64,000 nucleotides of DNA from CAZFZQ01 sp964522845 (GCA_964522845.1 CAZFZQ010000001.1:5415-69414); one strand, 5' to 3'. Numbered from the stretch's first letter, positions 45,243 to 53,433 are shown. Program-made: numbers and translations. Notes: generated by a model not told the origin, from the letters alone.

Positions 45243-46328
45243 ATGAAAACAAAACTGGAACAATTAAAAAATGACGCGAGCGCAGAACTCCAAAAAATCG
45301 CAACCGCGGAAGAATTGCGGGATTTTGAAATTAAAATTTTCGGGCGAAAAGGCAAGTTTAATGATTTGACTAAAGAATTGGGAACGCTTGCCATTGCGGA
45401 AAGAAAAGAAATGGGGCGCTTGGCAAACGAGGTGCGAGCTGTGTTGGAAAAAGCAATCGGCGAACGCCGGCAGGAGTTTGAATCGGCGCGTTTGAATGAT
45501 TTGGCGAAAACCGAGTGGATTGACAAAACTTTACCCGGAGTAAAACCCGAGCTGGGGCATTTGCATTTGATGACGCAGGCGATTGATGAAATTTCGGACA
45601 TATTTATCCGATTGGGGTTTGTCCGCCGCCGATATCCGGAAATTGAATGGGATTGGTATGCTTTTGAATCATTGAATATGCCAAAGGACCATCCGGCGCG
45701 CGACGAATGGGAGACATTTTTTATTGATTTGCCCGAAGGGAATCCTTCTTCGCACAAGGCTACGAAGGACAGGGGGAAAATAGTTTTGACGCCGCACACG
45801 TCAAGCGGCCAGGTACGTGAAATGGAGCGCGGCGAACTTCCTATTAGGATGATGAATATTTCCAAATGCTACCGCCGGCAAGCGGATGTGACGCACGTAC
45901 CAATGTTTCATCAGTTTGAAGGGTTATTGATTGATAAAGGAGTTTCCATCGCGCACCTAAAAGGCACACTGGATTATTTCGCGCGTGAATTTTTTGGCGC
46001 GTCACGGAAAACGCGTTTGCGCCCGTTTCATTTTCGTTTTACCGAACCGTCATTTGAAATTGATATTTCCTGCGATGTTTGCAATGGTACGGGAAAATTA
46101 TCAAATGGCGACAAATGCCGTGTTTGCAAACAGGGCTGGTTGGAATTGGGCGGCGCGGGCATGGTTCATCCGAATGTTTTGCGCGCCGGGGGCATTGATC
46201 CGAAAAAATACAACGGCTTTGCTTTTGGCTGGGGCGTGGAGCGCACCTTTATGATGAAAGAAGGAATGAAAATTGACGACCTCCGCATACTTTATAAAAA
46301 TGATTTGAGGTTTATCAGGCAGTTTTGA
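45243..46328 (+). CDS. pheS: Phenylalanyl-tRNA synthetase alpha subunit, with a repeat insertion
   Basis: I choose the ATG at 45243; an earlier frame would translate the repeat. The ~361-residue protein has an N-terminal coiled coil and a class II catalytic core: NMPKDHPARDEWETFF, TPHTSSGQVR and FHQFEGLLIDK, ending FGWGVERTFMMKEG. A four-cysteine knuckle (CDVCNGTG, CRVCKQG) is inserted before the last motif. Residues ~167-178 (EGNPSSHKATKD) come from a palindromic repeat and are absent from standard PheS. It charges tRNA-Phe with PheT, encoded 4 kb downstream rather than adjacent. Confidence 0.95.
   Translation: MKTKLEQLKNDASAELQKIATAEELRDFEIKIFGRKGKFNDLTKELGTLAIAERKEMGRLANEVRAVLEKAIGERRQEFESARLNDLAKTEWIDKTLPGVKPELGHLHLMTQAIDEISDIFIRLGFVRRRYPEIEWDWYAFESLNMPKDHPARDEWETFFIDLPEGNPSSHKATKDRGKIVLTPHTSSGQVREMERGELPIRMMNISKCYRRQADVTHVPMFHQFEGLLIDKGVSIAHLKGTLDYFAREFFGASRKTRLRPFHFRFTEPSFEIDISCDVCNGTGKLSNGDKCRVCKQGWLELGGAGMVHPNVLRAGGIDPKKYNGFAFGWGVERTFMMKEGMKIDDLRILYKNDLRFIRQF
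45741..45775. repeat. In-frame palindromic repeat inside pheS
   Basis: TCCTTC (45743-45748) pairs with GAAGGA (45764-45769) and encloses TTCGCACAAGGCTAC. It belongs to the dispersed CCTTCG-type repeats and is translated as part of a loop between two catalytic motifs. Confidence 0.75.
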
Positions 46329-46340
46329 TTCCGACTTTTC

Positions 46341-46380
46341 TCCCCCTTAAGGTAAGGGGGAGTTAGAGGGGGTTATGAAT
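46341..46380. repeat. Palindromic repeat (CTCCCCCTTAAG family) ending in a start codon
   Basis: TCCCCCTTAAGGTAAGGGGG followed by AGTTAGAGGGGGTTATGAA matches the unit at 43362. The ATG within the repeat end (46375) is in frame with the next gene. Confidence 0.85.
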
Positions 46381-47991
46381 ATGGAAAAATTACCTAAAAA
46401 AGAACAGCCCGAACAAACCGTTAATTATACTGTGGAAGGAATTTTTGAAACCGAAGACGGCGGAAAATTTGAACGGCGGAAGTATGAATATCGCGATGCC
46501 GCGGGCGAAGTTCAGGCCGAAGGCGTAGTGGAATTATTTGAAGGCGAGGCGGCGATAAGCGAGGAATTAGCGGATGAGAAAAAAAACGGAATAGGCAGAG
46601 CGTTAAAGAGTTTTATTTTGAGAAGTAAGCAAGCGGAAGAGGGGAGCGAAGAATTTGATTTGATGAAAGTTGCCAATTCTCCGGGTGTTAATGTGATAGT
46701 TGCCGACCGGCCGCTGAAAAATTATCGTTATGGGGATACGAGCCGGTGCGTAACATCGCCTCCGCTTGATTCCCCGTTTAATATCGCCATATTGCTTCAC
46801 GAGCTTGGACATGCCGGGCAATTCGAAGATGGGCGCGAGGCGAAAAAAACAGGCAGGGAAGAAAGCAAAGTGGAAAAATTTTTGCCTGCCGCTTCGTGGG
46901 CAAGGGATTTGAAAGCCGGAAAGCTAACGGCTGACGCAAAAACCGTTGCGGCAAATATTAAAAAAATTTTTGAAATAGATCCTGACGCGCGGTTGCTCAT
47001 TCCTCCGGAAACGTTCCAAGCCGCCATAAAAAAATTGCGCGACATAGAAGGAAAAATAATGAAAGTTGAAAATGATAAAGCGGGAATAAAAAATGAGCAG
47101 GATGAAAAAAAAGAATATCAGAGCTATGCTTTGATTGATGTTATCGGCAAAGGAATGAAAGAAAGATTTTTTCCGCTGGATGAAATGATAGAGCGGGTAA
47201 AGCGCGAACTTAACGAGGGAGGTTTTGATGATGAGACAGTTATGCAGGACTGGAAAGCAAGACTGGAAGCCGCAGGAATTTTTTTAAGCCATCAAAAAAA
47301 AGAAGCCAAAGAAGAAGAAAAAGAAAAGCATTGGCGTTTTGGAGAAGAAAGACCCGAGCCGCCGGAACTCGGCGCGGAAGATATAAAAAATTTGCACGAC
47401 ATAAAAACGGTTCTTAAGACAATAAGAAGTTTGCGCTACGATGAGTCAAAGATAAATTATGAAGGAGGAAAACGGCAAATGACGGTTCGGTTTCCATTGG
47501 GACTGGATATCGGCGATAAATTTTCCGCTAACCTGCTATTAGATGTTGAACCCGAGGATTTTGCGGATTTTGAAGTAAGAATCAGCGAATTAGAGCAGGA
47601 AACGGGTGAATTGGAAAGAAAAAAATCTCCCATTGATGAAAAAATAAAAAATTTGGAATCCGAATATCAAAAGGTTTTAGACGAGCTGGAAGGCGTTATC
47701 AAATTGCCCGTTAAAGTTGAGGAGCGCGACGCCACTTATCGCGCTATGCGGTGGCTCACGCAATTAAGAGATAAAAGCGGCATTGACTTTTTGCATAAAG
47801 AATTTATTCCGCCAGTCGGAGGTACGCCGAAGAGCGATTGCGGCGACTCGGTCCGGGGCGGCGTCCACGAATTGTTGGAAAAAGAAAGACCGCATAAGCC
47901 GCGGGTGATATTGAAAAAAGCGCTCGGCACATACAAAGCCGAACACCCGCCGCATACGCAGAGTTTTTGGGGGAAGAAGGTAAAAAAATAA
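46381..47991 (+). CDS. Hypothetical protein with HELGH metallopeptidase-like motif
   Basis: I prefer the ATG at 46381; the ATG at 46375 belongs to the upstream repeat. The protein is ~536 residues, highly charged, with no signal peptide. Residues ~135-143 contain AILLHELGHAGQ, a zincin-type HExxH. A long predicted coiled coil covers about 385-440. The C-terminal part (SDCGDSVRGG) matches nothing I know. It may be a cytoplasmic peptidase fused to a scaffold, but only the motif supports this. Confidence 0.55.
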   Translation: MEKLPKKEQPEQTVNYTVEGIFETEDGGKFERRKYEYRDAAGEVQAEGVVELFEGEAAISEELADEKKNGIGRALKSFILRSKQAEEGSEEFDLMKVANSPGVNVIVADRPLKNYRYGDTSRCVTSPPLDSPFNIAILLHELGHAGQFEDGREAKKTGREESKVEKFLPAASWARDLKAGKLTADAKTVAANIKKIFEIDPDARLLIPPETFQAAIKKLRDIEGKIMKVENDKAGIKNEQDEKKEYQSYALIDVIGKGMKERFFPLDEMIERVKRELNEGGFDDETVMQDWKARLEAAGIFLSHQKKEAKEEEKEKHWRFGEERPEPPELGAEDIKNLHDIKTVLKTIRSLRYDESKINYEGGKRQMTVRFPLGLDIGDKFSANLLLDVEPEDFADFEVRISELEQETGELERKKSPIDEKIKNLESEYQKVLDELEGVIKLPVKVEERDATYRAMRWLTQLRDKSGIDFLHKEFIPPVGGTPKSDCGDSVRGGVHELLEKERPHKPRVILKKALGTYKAEHPPHTQSFWGKKVKK

Positions 47992-48032
47992 TTTGAGGTT
48001 TATTAAACAATTTTAAAATTAATTTTTTGAAT

Positions 48033-48512
48033 ATGTCCAAACAAGAACAAGTGCCAACAATGTCCGACGAAGAAATGGCGCAGAGAGAAAAAGAAGCTGC
48101 GCAATTATTATCGCCAGAGGATGAATTAGACCCTGAAAAACAAGAAATGCGCGGAAGATTCTTAGAATCTTTAAAGCGCGGCAGCATTCAAGAGTTGAAA
48201 AAGTTTTTATATCATCGCGGAACAGACCGGTATGATTTTATAGATTTTGAAAATCCCGAAGTTATGGAGGCGGCACAGATCGGCCTTGAATACGTGAAAG
48301 AAAACGAACATAAATTGGGATTGAGCCGCACGCTTGATTTTATAAAAATGATGAAAGAAGAGGGGATTGAAGAAGAGAACGAAGAAGAAAAGACGGAAAG
48401 AATCGGCGATATAAGAGCGGAAATAAAAGGCAGTGGTGAAGAGAATAGTTTAGATTCTGAAAAAACTAAAAAAGCGGCTAGAAAATGGAAAGCCAGAAGA
48501 GGATTGCGTTAA
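48033..48512 (+). CDS. Acidic helical hypothetical protein
   Basis: The ATG at 48033 is preferred over a TTG two codons earlier. The ~159-residue protein is charged and helical (EEMAQREKEAAQLL, FLESLKRGSIQELKKFLYH) and ends in a basic tail. It has no membrane segment or recognised domain. It lies between the HELGH protein and the SMR transporter, all on the + strand. Confidence 0.55.
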   Translation: MSKQEQVPTMSDEEMAQREKEAAQLLSPEDELDPEKQEMRGRFLESLKRGSIQELKKFLYHRGTDRYDFIDFENPEVMEAAQIGLEYVKENEHKLGLSRTLDFIKMMKEEGIEEENEEEKTERIGDIRAEIKGSGEENSLDSEKTKKAARKWKARRGLR

Positions 48513-48529
48513 AAAAATTATAAATTTAT

Positions 48530-48850
48530 ATGCGCTGGATTTTACCTTTATCGCTTTTGATTGTTTTTGAAATTATTGCGGATATTTTCGCCAAAGAGTA
48601 TTCAATCCACGGAACATGGTTGAGGTGGCTTGCGGCAATTAGCGCATATGTGATTGCCAATATTTTTTGGCTTATAGCCATTCGGCATGGCTCCGGTTTA
48701 GCGCGAGGCGCGATAATTTTTTCTGTCTCGTCCGCAGTTATTGCCGTTGTCCTGGGGCTGCTTTTGTATAAAGAGCAAGTGGGCAAAGCACAAATTGCAG
48801 GCGCAGTTTTAGGTATTATTTCCTTAATTTTGATATTTTGGAACGATTAA
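48530..48850 (+). CDS. Small multidrug resistance (SMR)-type transporter
   Basis: The 106-residue protein has four membrane helices and begins MRWILPLSLLIVFEIIAD, with an acidic residue (Glu14) in helix 1 where EmrE-type proteins keep their coupling glutamate. A short C-terminal end (LILIFWND) completes the fold. SMR proteins exchange protons for cationic compounds or guanidinium as dimers. The EamA half-unit family is an alternative. Confidence 0.7.
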   Translation: MRWILPLSLLIVFEIIADIFAKEYSIHGTWLRWLAAISAYVIANIFWLIAIRHGSGLARGAIIFSVSSAVIAVVLGLLLYKEQVGKAQIAGAVLGIISLILIFWND

Positions 48851-48854
48851 TTTT

Positions 48855-48886
48855 ATGAACATTCTTGTTTCCTACAATTGGCTGAA
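48855..48886 (+). repeat. Duplicated pheT 5' end
   Basis: ATGAACATTCTTGTTTCCTA and the next 12 bases match the first 32 bases of pheT (50504-50535) at 31 positions. The copy then diverges and meets a stop soon after. It marks the left end of a 1.65-kb insertion. Confidence 0.9.
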
Positions 48887-48900
48887 AATAAAATGATATT

Positions 48901-49242
48901 ATGCCGATAAAAATTATAAAAGATAAAATTACTTTGGATGAGTTAAAAATTTTAGCCAAAGAACGCTACGGCGATATGGTTAAAGTGGTTTTAGATATTG
49001 AAAAAGAAATTATGGCCGCCGGTGCAGAAATGCATGTTGATGAAGAACAGCTTTTGCTGGAGAACGGATCAGAGCAGAAAAATTTATGGGGTATAAATTT
49101 GTATCCGGATGGAAAAGAGTTTGTAGAGTTTGATTCAATGATAAACATCAGGCCTTGGCAGCATAATCGTTCGCGGGGAGTGGAAGATAAAGATACGCAA
49201 AATAAAATCAAAAAAATTATTGATAAATTAGTTGATAAATAA
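48901..49242 (+). CDS. DUF5674-family protein
   Basis: The 113-residue protein begins MPIKIIKDKITLDELKILAK and contains ERYGDMVKVVLDIEKEIM, HVDEEQLLLENGSEQ, LWGINLYPD and FDSMINIRPWQ...NRSRGVED, the pattern I associate with DUF5674. The function of this family is not known to me. The gene is the first of three between the two copies of the pheT start and overlaps no neighbour. Confidence 0.75.
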   Translation: MPIKIIKDKITLDELKILAKERYGDMVKVVLDIEKEIMAAGAEMHVDEEQLLLENGSEQKNLWGINLYPDGKEFVEFDSMINIRPWQHNRSRGVEDKDTQNKIKKIIDKLVDK

Positions 49243-49243
49243 C

Positions 49244-49573
49244 ATGGAATATAACTTTCAACATAAGGAGCTCGCCGCCGGCCGATGGAAAAAATTTACT
49301 TTTGCTGAACAGATGGGGAATATCGGCAGTGAAGTAAGCCGAGCAATAAAGTGGCGCGGGCGAGAAGAAAAATATTTTAATAATGCAGTTGATCGCGCGC
49401 TGGAGTTGATTGATTTAACGATTGCCGACCGGCGCTGGAGAAGCCGACTAAAAGAAATTTTACTTTTGCGAGAGGTTTTGTGCGACATTGTCTTTGGCGA
49501 GAAACAATATAAAACCGATTTGGTGGATTTAGATAAATATTTATTTAATTTCGCGGTTCTGGCGCGCAGATAA
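49244..49573 (+). CDS. Small conserved helical protein
   Basis: I choose the ATG at 49244 rather than earlier in-frame codons inside the DUF5674 gene. The ~109-residue product (MEYNFQHKELAAGRWKKF, FAEQMGNIGSEVSRAI) is helical with conserved-looking charged residues. I recall similar proteins in other Patescibacteria genomes but cannot name a family. It follows the DUF5674 gene by one base, so the two may work together. Confidence 0.65.
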   Translation: MEYNFQHKELAAGRWKKFTFAEQMGNIGSEVSRAIKWRGREEKYFNNAVDRALELIDLTIADRRWRSRLKEILLLREVLCDIVFGEKQYKTDLVDLDKYLFNFAVLARR

Positions 49574-49580
49574 GTTTAAT

Positions 49581-50507
49581 ATGTTGAAAAGTTTATTCAA
49601 CAAATTGATAGAATCTTACATTTTCGTTTTGTTGACGGCTCTTTTGGTCGGCATAATTTTTTCAAAGTACGCGGTTAAGGTTGCGCCGTATAATACGATT
49701 TTTTTGGGAATAATTTTTTTCTTCAGCGCGCTCAAGATTGACTTGAAAGAGGTTGCGGGATATCTTAAGGATAAAAAGATGATTGTCGTAGTTAATTTGT
49801 TCATGTTGTTCTTTTTACCTATTATCGTTTATTATCTGACACTCGGGGTCTATCCGGATTTGGCAATTGCATTTTTGATTTTAGCCGCCATGCCCTGCGG
49901 TATGACAACTCCGCTTTTATCGGAAATATGCGGAGGCCGGCAAGGTCTTGCCCTGGTCTTAGTTGTTACAACATCGCTTTTAGCTCCGTTTACCGCGCCT
50001 TTGGTAATTAAATTGGTTGCGGGAACGGCCGTTACGGTTAGTTTTTACACAATGTTCCTTTCTTTGGCAAAAGTTATTTTTATCCCTTTTGTTCTGGCCA
50101 ACATCATAAAATTTTTCTGGCATCATAGGATAAAGGCGACTTATTTTACTTTTAAGCCGATTTCCATAATTTTTCTCGCGCTTTTGATTATGGGCACGGT
50201 GGCGCAAAAAGCCGCCGTAATAATGAACGGATTGCAGGGAAAATTTTTGATTTATGTTGTTTTGCTTTTTGCGCTGTTTGTGGTTTTGCACTTTTTTGGA
50301 TATTTCACCATTTTTTGGCGCGAGAAAAAAGACAGGGTGACGGTTACGATTTGTCTCACATATATGAATTTTACTCTGGCAATATATCTTGCGGGTAATT
50401 TCTTTAATGAACCGAATGTTATCGTGCCGGTTGTACTTTCCATTTTACCCTGGTCGCTAATGATACTCCCGTTCAAATATTTAATGAAAAAATATAAATT
50501 TATATGA
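49581..50507 (+). CDS. Bile acid:sodium symporter (BASS)-type transporter
   Basis: The 308-residue protein has eight to ten hydrophobic helices. AAMPCGMTTPLLSEICGGR and VTTSLLAPFTAPLVIKL match the conserved crossing regions of the SBF/BASS and ACR3 fold. It probably moves an organic anion with sodium ions. Its stop overlaps the pheT start (ATGA at 50504). That junction is also the right copy of the duplicated pheT start. Confidence 0.78.
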   Translation: MLKSLFNKLIESYIFVLLTALLVGIIFSKYAVKVAPYNTIFLGIIFFFSALKIDLKEVAGYLKDKKMIVVVNLFMLFFLPIIVYYLTLGVYPDLAIAFLILAAMPCGMTTPLLSEICGGRQGLALVLVVTTSLLAPFTAPLVIKLVAGTAVTVSFYTMFLSLAKVIFIPFVLANIIKFFWHHRIKATYFTFKPISIIFLALLIMGTVAQKAAVIMNGLQGKFLIYVVLLFALFVVLHFFGYFTIFWREKKDRVTVTICLTYMNFTLAIYLAGNFFNEPNVIVPVVLSILPWSLMILPFKYLMKKYKFI

Positions 50508-53071
50508 ACATTCTTGTTTCCTACAATTGGTTGAAGGAATATCTGAAAACCGACTTGCCGCCGGAAGAATTTGCGGCCAAAGTTTCGCTTTGCGGGCCGT
50601 CGGTGGAGCGTATCCATCATCAGGGAACTGATTTGGATAAAATTGTTGTGGGAAAAATTTTGGGAGTGGAAAAACATCCTAATGCTGATAAATTGCGTTT
50701 GGTAGAAGTTGATATCGGCCCCACTTCGCCAAGGCTTCGCGGGACAAGCCATAAACTCAAAGTGGTTTGTGGCGGGTCAAATTTGCAGGGCGGGATGAAA
50801 GTGGCGGTGGCGCTTTCCGGCGCAAAAATAAAATGGCACGGAGAAGGGGAGCTTGTGGAATTGAAACCAACAGAAATCCGCGGCGTGAAAAGCGAGGGAA
50901 TGATCTGCGCGGCCGAAGAAATCGGGCTTGGCGCCGAGTTTCCAAAAAAAGATGAAAAAGAAATTTTAGATTTGTCGGATTTGTACGCGAAGCCGGGCAC
51001 GCCCGGTAGTGAAACTTTGGTTCGCCGCTCTGGCGGCGCAAGATTGGAATCTACCAAAGTTCTACTACCGGGCACGCCGCTTGCGGAAGCATTAAATTTG
51101 AAAGATGTTGTTTTTGATATTGAAGTGACAACCAACCGGCCGGACATGATGTCAATTTTGGGAATTGCGCGCGAGGCGGGAACGATTTTGAAATCGCCGT
51201 TTACGATGCCGAAAATTGCGTCGCTAAAAGGTAGGGATGGCGGCGTTTCTTTGAAGGTAAAAAATGAAGAGCCGGAATTGTGCTATCGCTATCAGGCAAT
51301 TGTGATAGAAGGCGTAAAAATAAAAAATTCTCCATGGTGGCTGAAACAAAAATTGGCCGCCGCGGGTACGCGCTCAATAAATAATGTCGTGGATATTACT
51401 AATTTTGTTTTGTGGGAAATGGGTCAGCCGCTGCACGCTTTTGATTATGAAAAATTGGAAGGGAAAAATATTATTATCCGCAAGGCAAAAAAGGGCGAAA
51501 AAATAAAAGCGCTGGATGGATTGGATTATAAATTAAAAGAAGAAATGCTCGTGATTGCCGACGGCAAAAAACCCGTGGCCATTGCCGGTGTTATGGGCGG
51601 AGAGGCGACGGGCGTGACGGATGGCACGCACACGATTGTGCTGGAAGCCGCGACTTTTGACCCCGTGTCCGTTCGCAGGACTTCGCGAGCTCTAAATTTG
51701 CGTAGCGATTCATCTAATCTATTTGAAAAAGGATTATCCACCGAGGCAACTAGCGTTGCTTTGGCGCGGGCGGCGGAACTGGTGATTCAACTTGCTGGCG
51801 GAGGAATTGCGAGCAAAGTTTTTGATTTGCGTGAAAAAGATTTTAAACCAAATGCCGTGGTCATGTCCGTGGAAAAAGCCAATAAAATAATGGGCATAGA
51901 GTTGGAGGCCGAGGCAATGGCGGATATTTTGAAACGGCTGGGATTTGCCGTGAGCGTTAAAGGTAATGAGATAAAAGCCAAAGCGCCCTATTGGCGCGAA
52001 AATGATATGGAGATAGAAGAGGACTTGATTGAAGAAATAGCGCGGGTTTACGGCTACCATCGGTTGCCGTCCGTGCTTCCGGCCGGATCTCCTCCTTTTG
52101 GAAAAGGGAGGGACGGAGGGATGTTCCAATGGGAAAAAACCGCCAAACAGCTCGCTGCATCCGCGGGCTATGACGAAATTATTTCTTATGGAATGATTAG
52201 CAAAGGCATGATGGACGCGGCGGGCGAAAAAGACGCCATAAAGATCGCCAATCCATTATCGGTGGATTTGGAATATATGCGCACCTGTCTTATGCCCGGA
52301 CTTTTGCAAGCTGTGGCGCAAAATGAAAATAATTTTCCATCTGCAAAAATTTTTGAACTTTCCCGCGTTTACACGCCCGCCAAAAAAGGCGTCCGCCAGC
52401 TGGCGGATTTGCCGAAAGAAGAATTGCATTTTGCGGGGATAAATTATGGCAAGTCGTCCAAGGGTGAATTATTTTATGAAGCCAAGGGTTTTGCGGAAAT
52501 GATTTTGGAAAAATTTGGCATTTTTTCGTCTGTCATTCCCGCGGAGGCGGGAATCCAGTTCCATGAATCCGACGATAAAAATTTTCATCCCGCGCGCTCC
52601 GTTGATATATATTTCAAAAAAGATTGGATTGGCGCTTATGGCGAAGTGCACCCCATAACGGCTAAAAATTTTGGCCTATCCTGCGAAGCCGGACTTTTCT
52701 ATTTTGATTTTGACGCCCTGCTCGCTCATGCCAAATCGCACAAAGCATACGCGCCCATTCCGGAATTTCCGGGCGTGAAGCGCGACATTTCTTTTATTGT
52801 TGATAAAAAAATGGAATACGAAAAAATAAAACAAACCGTGGCGTCGGCCCACGCGCTCGTCGCCGAAGTGGAGCCGTTTGATGTGTATGAACCATCCTTC
52901 GCTAAAGCTTCGGATGGCAGGGGGCAAATTCCTATGGGTAAGAAAAGTATTGCGCTTCATATTCTTTTCCAATCTGCCAATCGCACATTGGAAGCCAAAG
53001 AAGCGGACGAGGCATTTGAAAAAATAGTTTCCGCATTGAAAAAGGATTTTGGCGCGGAAATCAGAATGTGA
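50504..53071 (+). CDS. pheT: Phenylalanyl-tRNA synthetase beta subunit with five repeat insertions
   Basis: The 855-residue protein begins MNILVSYNWLKEYL. It has the EMAP/tRNA-binding domain (about 40-160), B3/B4 editing (DIEVTTNRPDMMSILGIARE, then the GEATGVTD region), B5 (LRSDSSNLFEKGL), the class II-like core and the C-terminal anticodon-binding FDX-ACB domain. It is about 50 residues longer than usual. Five extra segments are encoded by repeats: about 72-82, 167-190, 529-540, 677-686 and 797-805. All keep the frame and lie in loops. The separation from pheS by the inserted island is unusual, since the genes are normally adjacent. Confidence 0.95.
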   Translation: MNILVSYNWLKEYLKTDLPPEEFAAKVSLCGPSVERIHHQGTDLDKIVVGKILGVEKHPNADKLRLVEVDIGPTSPRLRGTSHKLKVVCGGSNLQGGMKVAVALSGAKIKWHGEGELVELKPTEIRGVKSEGMICAAEEIGLGAEFPKKDEKEILDLSDLYAKPGTPGSETLVRRSGGARLESTKVLLPGTPLAEALNLKDVVFDIEVTTNRPDMMSILGIAREAGTILKSPFTMPKIASLKGRDGGVSLKVKNEEPELCYRYQAIVIEGVKIKNSPWWLKQKLAAAGTRSINNVVDITNFVLWEMGQPLHAFDYEKLEGKNIIIRKAKKGEKIKALDGLDYKLKEEMLVIADGKKPVAIAGVMGGEATGVTDGTHTIVLEAATFDPVSVRRTSRALNLRSDSSNLFEKGLSTEATSVALARAAELVIQLAGGGIASKVFDLREKDFKPNAVVMSVEKANKIMGIELEAEAMADILKRLGFAVSVKGNEIKAKAPYWRENDMEIEEDLIEEIARVYGYHRLPSVLPAGSPPFGKGRDGGMFQWEKTAKQLAASAGYDEIISYGMISKGMMDAAGEKDAIKIANPLSVDLEYMRTCLMPGLLQAVAQNENNFPSAKIFELSRVYTPAKKGVRQLADLPKEELHFAGINYGKSSKGELFYEAKGFAEMILEKFGIFSSVIPAEAGIQFHESDDKNFHPARSVDIYFKKDWIGAYGEVHPITAKNFGLSCEAGLFYFDFDALLAHAKSHKAYAPIPEFPGVKRDISFIVDKKMEYEKIKQTVASAHALVAEVEPFDVYEPSFAKASDGRGQIPMGKKSIALHILFQSANRTLEAKEADEAFEKIVSALKKDFGAEIRM
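50719..50748. repeat. In-frame dispersed repeat 1 in pheT
   Basis: These 30 bases match the inverted copy at 33958-33987 in 27 positions (core CCCCACTTCGCCAAG). The product is SPRLRGTS in the EMAP-like domain. Confidence 0.85.
51002..51072. mobile_element. 71-bp palindromic element in frame in pheT with GIY-YIG-element ends
   Basis: Ends are CCCGGTAGTGAAACTTTGG and the near-complement that finishes AAAGTTCTACTACCGGG; an inner CGCCGC/GCGGCG stem closes the loop. CACG is duplicated at 50998-51001 and 51073-51076. Element plus duplication is exactly 75 bases, 25 codons, so the frame is kept. CCCGGTA and AACTTTG are shared with the elements at 37660 and 38852. Confidence 0.82.
52088..52121. repeat. 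In-frame dispersed repeat 3 in pheT
   Basis: CCTCCTTTTGGAAAAGGGAG followed by GGACGGAGGG has the layout of the repeat in thrS (palindrome, then a G-rich tail). The product is SPPFGKGRDGG, between the editing and core domains. Confidence 0.75.
52532..52558. repeat. In-frame dispersed repeat 4 in pheT (VIPAEAGIQ type)
   Basis: ATTCCCGC (52535-52542) pairs with GCGGGAAT (52547-52554). The unit starts GTCATTCCCGC and ends GAATCCAG, translated as VIPAEAGIQ, a peptide I recognise from repeat-derived inserts in several bacterial groups. Confidence 0.85.
52892..52917. repeat. In-frame dispersed repeat 5 in pheT (SFAKASDG type)
   Basis: CCATCC pairs with GGATGG around TTCGCTAAAGCTTC. The product is PSFAKASDG in the FDX-ACB region, again a peptide typical of translated palindromes. 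Confidence 0.8.
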
Positions 53072-53083
53072 TATAATTAATTT

Positions 53084-53368
53084 ATGTATCCGGAGGACAT
53101 ACTAAATTACATATTAGCCGGTTCCATCGCCATACTGACGATAATGTTGGCGGTTTTATTGTTTTATCTTATTTCCATCGCCCGCAATGTCCGCTGGTTT
53201 GTAAAAGGCGCCAAAGACAAAGTGGAAAAAATTACTGACGGCATTGATTTTATTAAAGATAAGATAGGGCACAGCGCCTCTCAGCTTGGTTTTATCGCCC
53301 AAGCCGTGGAACGCCTGATTGGCTCTTTTGTCACTTCCAGCCCGGGAAAGAAGAAAAAAAAGAAATGA
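53084..53368 (+). CDS. Small membrane protein of unknown function
   Basis: The 94-residue protein has one membrane helix (about 8-30, AGSIAILTIMLAVLLFYL). An amphipathic stretch (WFVKGAKDKVEKITDGIDF) and a lysine-only tail follow. The topology resembles DUF948 or YtxH-type proteins, but I cannot assign it. It follows pheT by 12 bases and is closed by a terminator. Confidence 0.55.
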   Translation: MYPEDILNYILAGSIAILTIMLAVLLFYLISIARNVRWFVKGAKDKVEKITDGIDFIKDKIGHSASQLGFIAQAVERLIGSFVTSSPGKKKKKK

Positions 53369-53377
53369 CATTTCTGT

Positions 53378-53406
53378 GTCATCCCGGACTACGATCCGGG
53401 ATCCAG
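53378..53406. repeat. Intergenic palindromic repeat (GTCATCCCGG family)
   Basis: ATCCCGG (53381-53387) pairs with CCGGGAT (53396-53402), bounded by GTC and CCAG. It is related to the VIPAEAGIQ-type repeat in pheT at 52532. Confidence 0.85.
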
Positions 53407-53409
53407 TTT

Positions 53410-53428
53410 CCGCCATGGGCGGTTTTTT
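53410..53428 (+). terminator. Rho-independent terminator
   Basis: CCGCC and GGCGG form a short stem around ATG, followed by six T. It ends the pheT transcription unit. Confidence 0.75.
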
Positions 53429-53433
53429 GATGC

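Noticed and set aside
45002..45865. Minus-strand ORF (287 codons) across the repeat and pheS
   Set aside because: It overlaps two + strand genes and a palindrome; composition is serine-rich shadow type.
48855..48892. Short coding gene at the pheT start copy
   Set aside because: The frame stops after about a dozen codons and the match to pheT explains the sequence.
53378..53406. Terminator of the 53084-53368 gene
   Set aside because: The hairpin has no T run and matches a dispersed repeat family; the true terminator is at 53410-53428.
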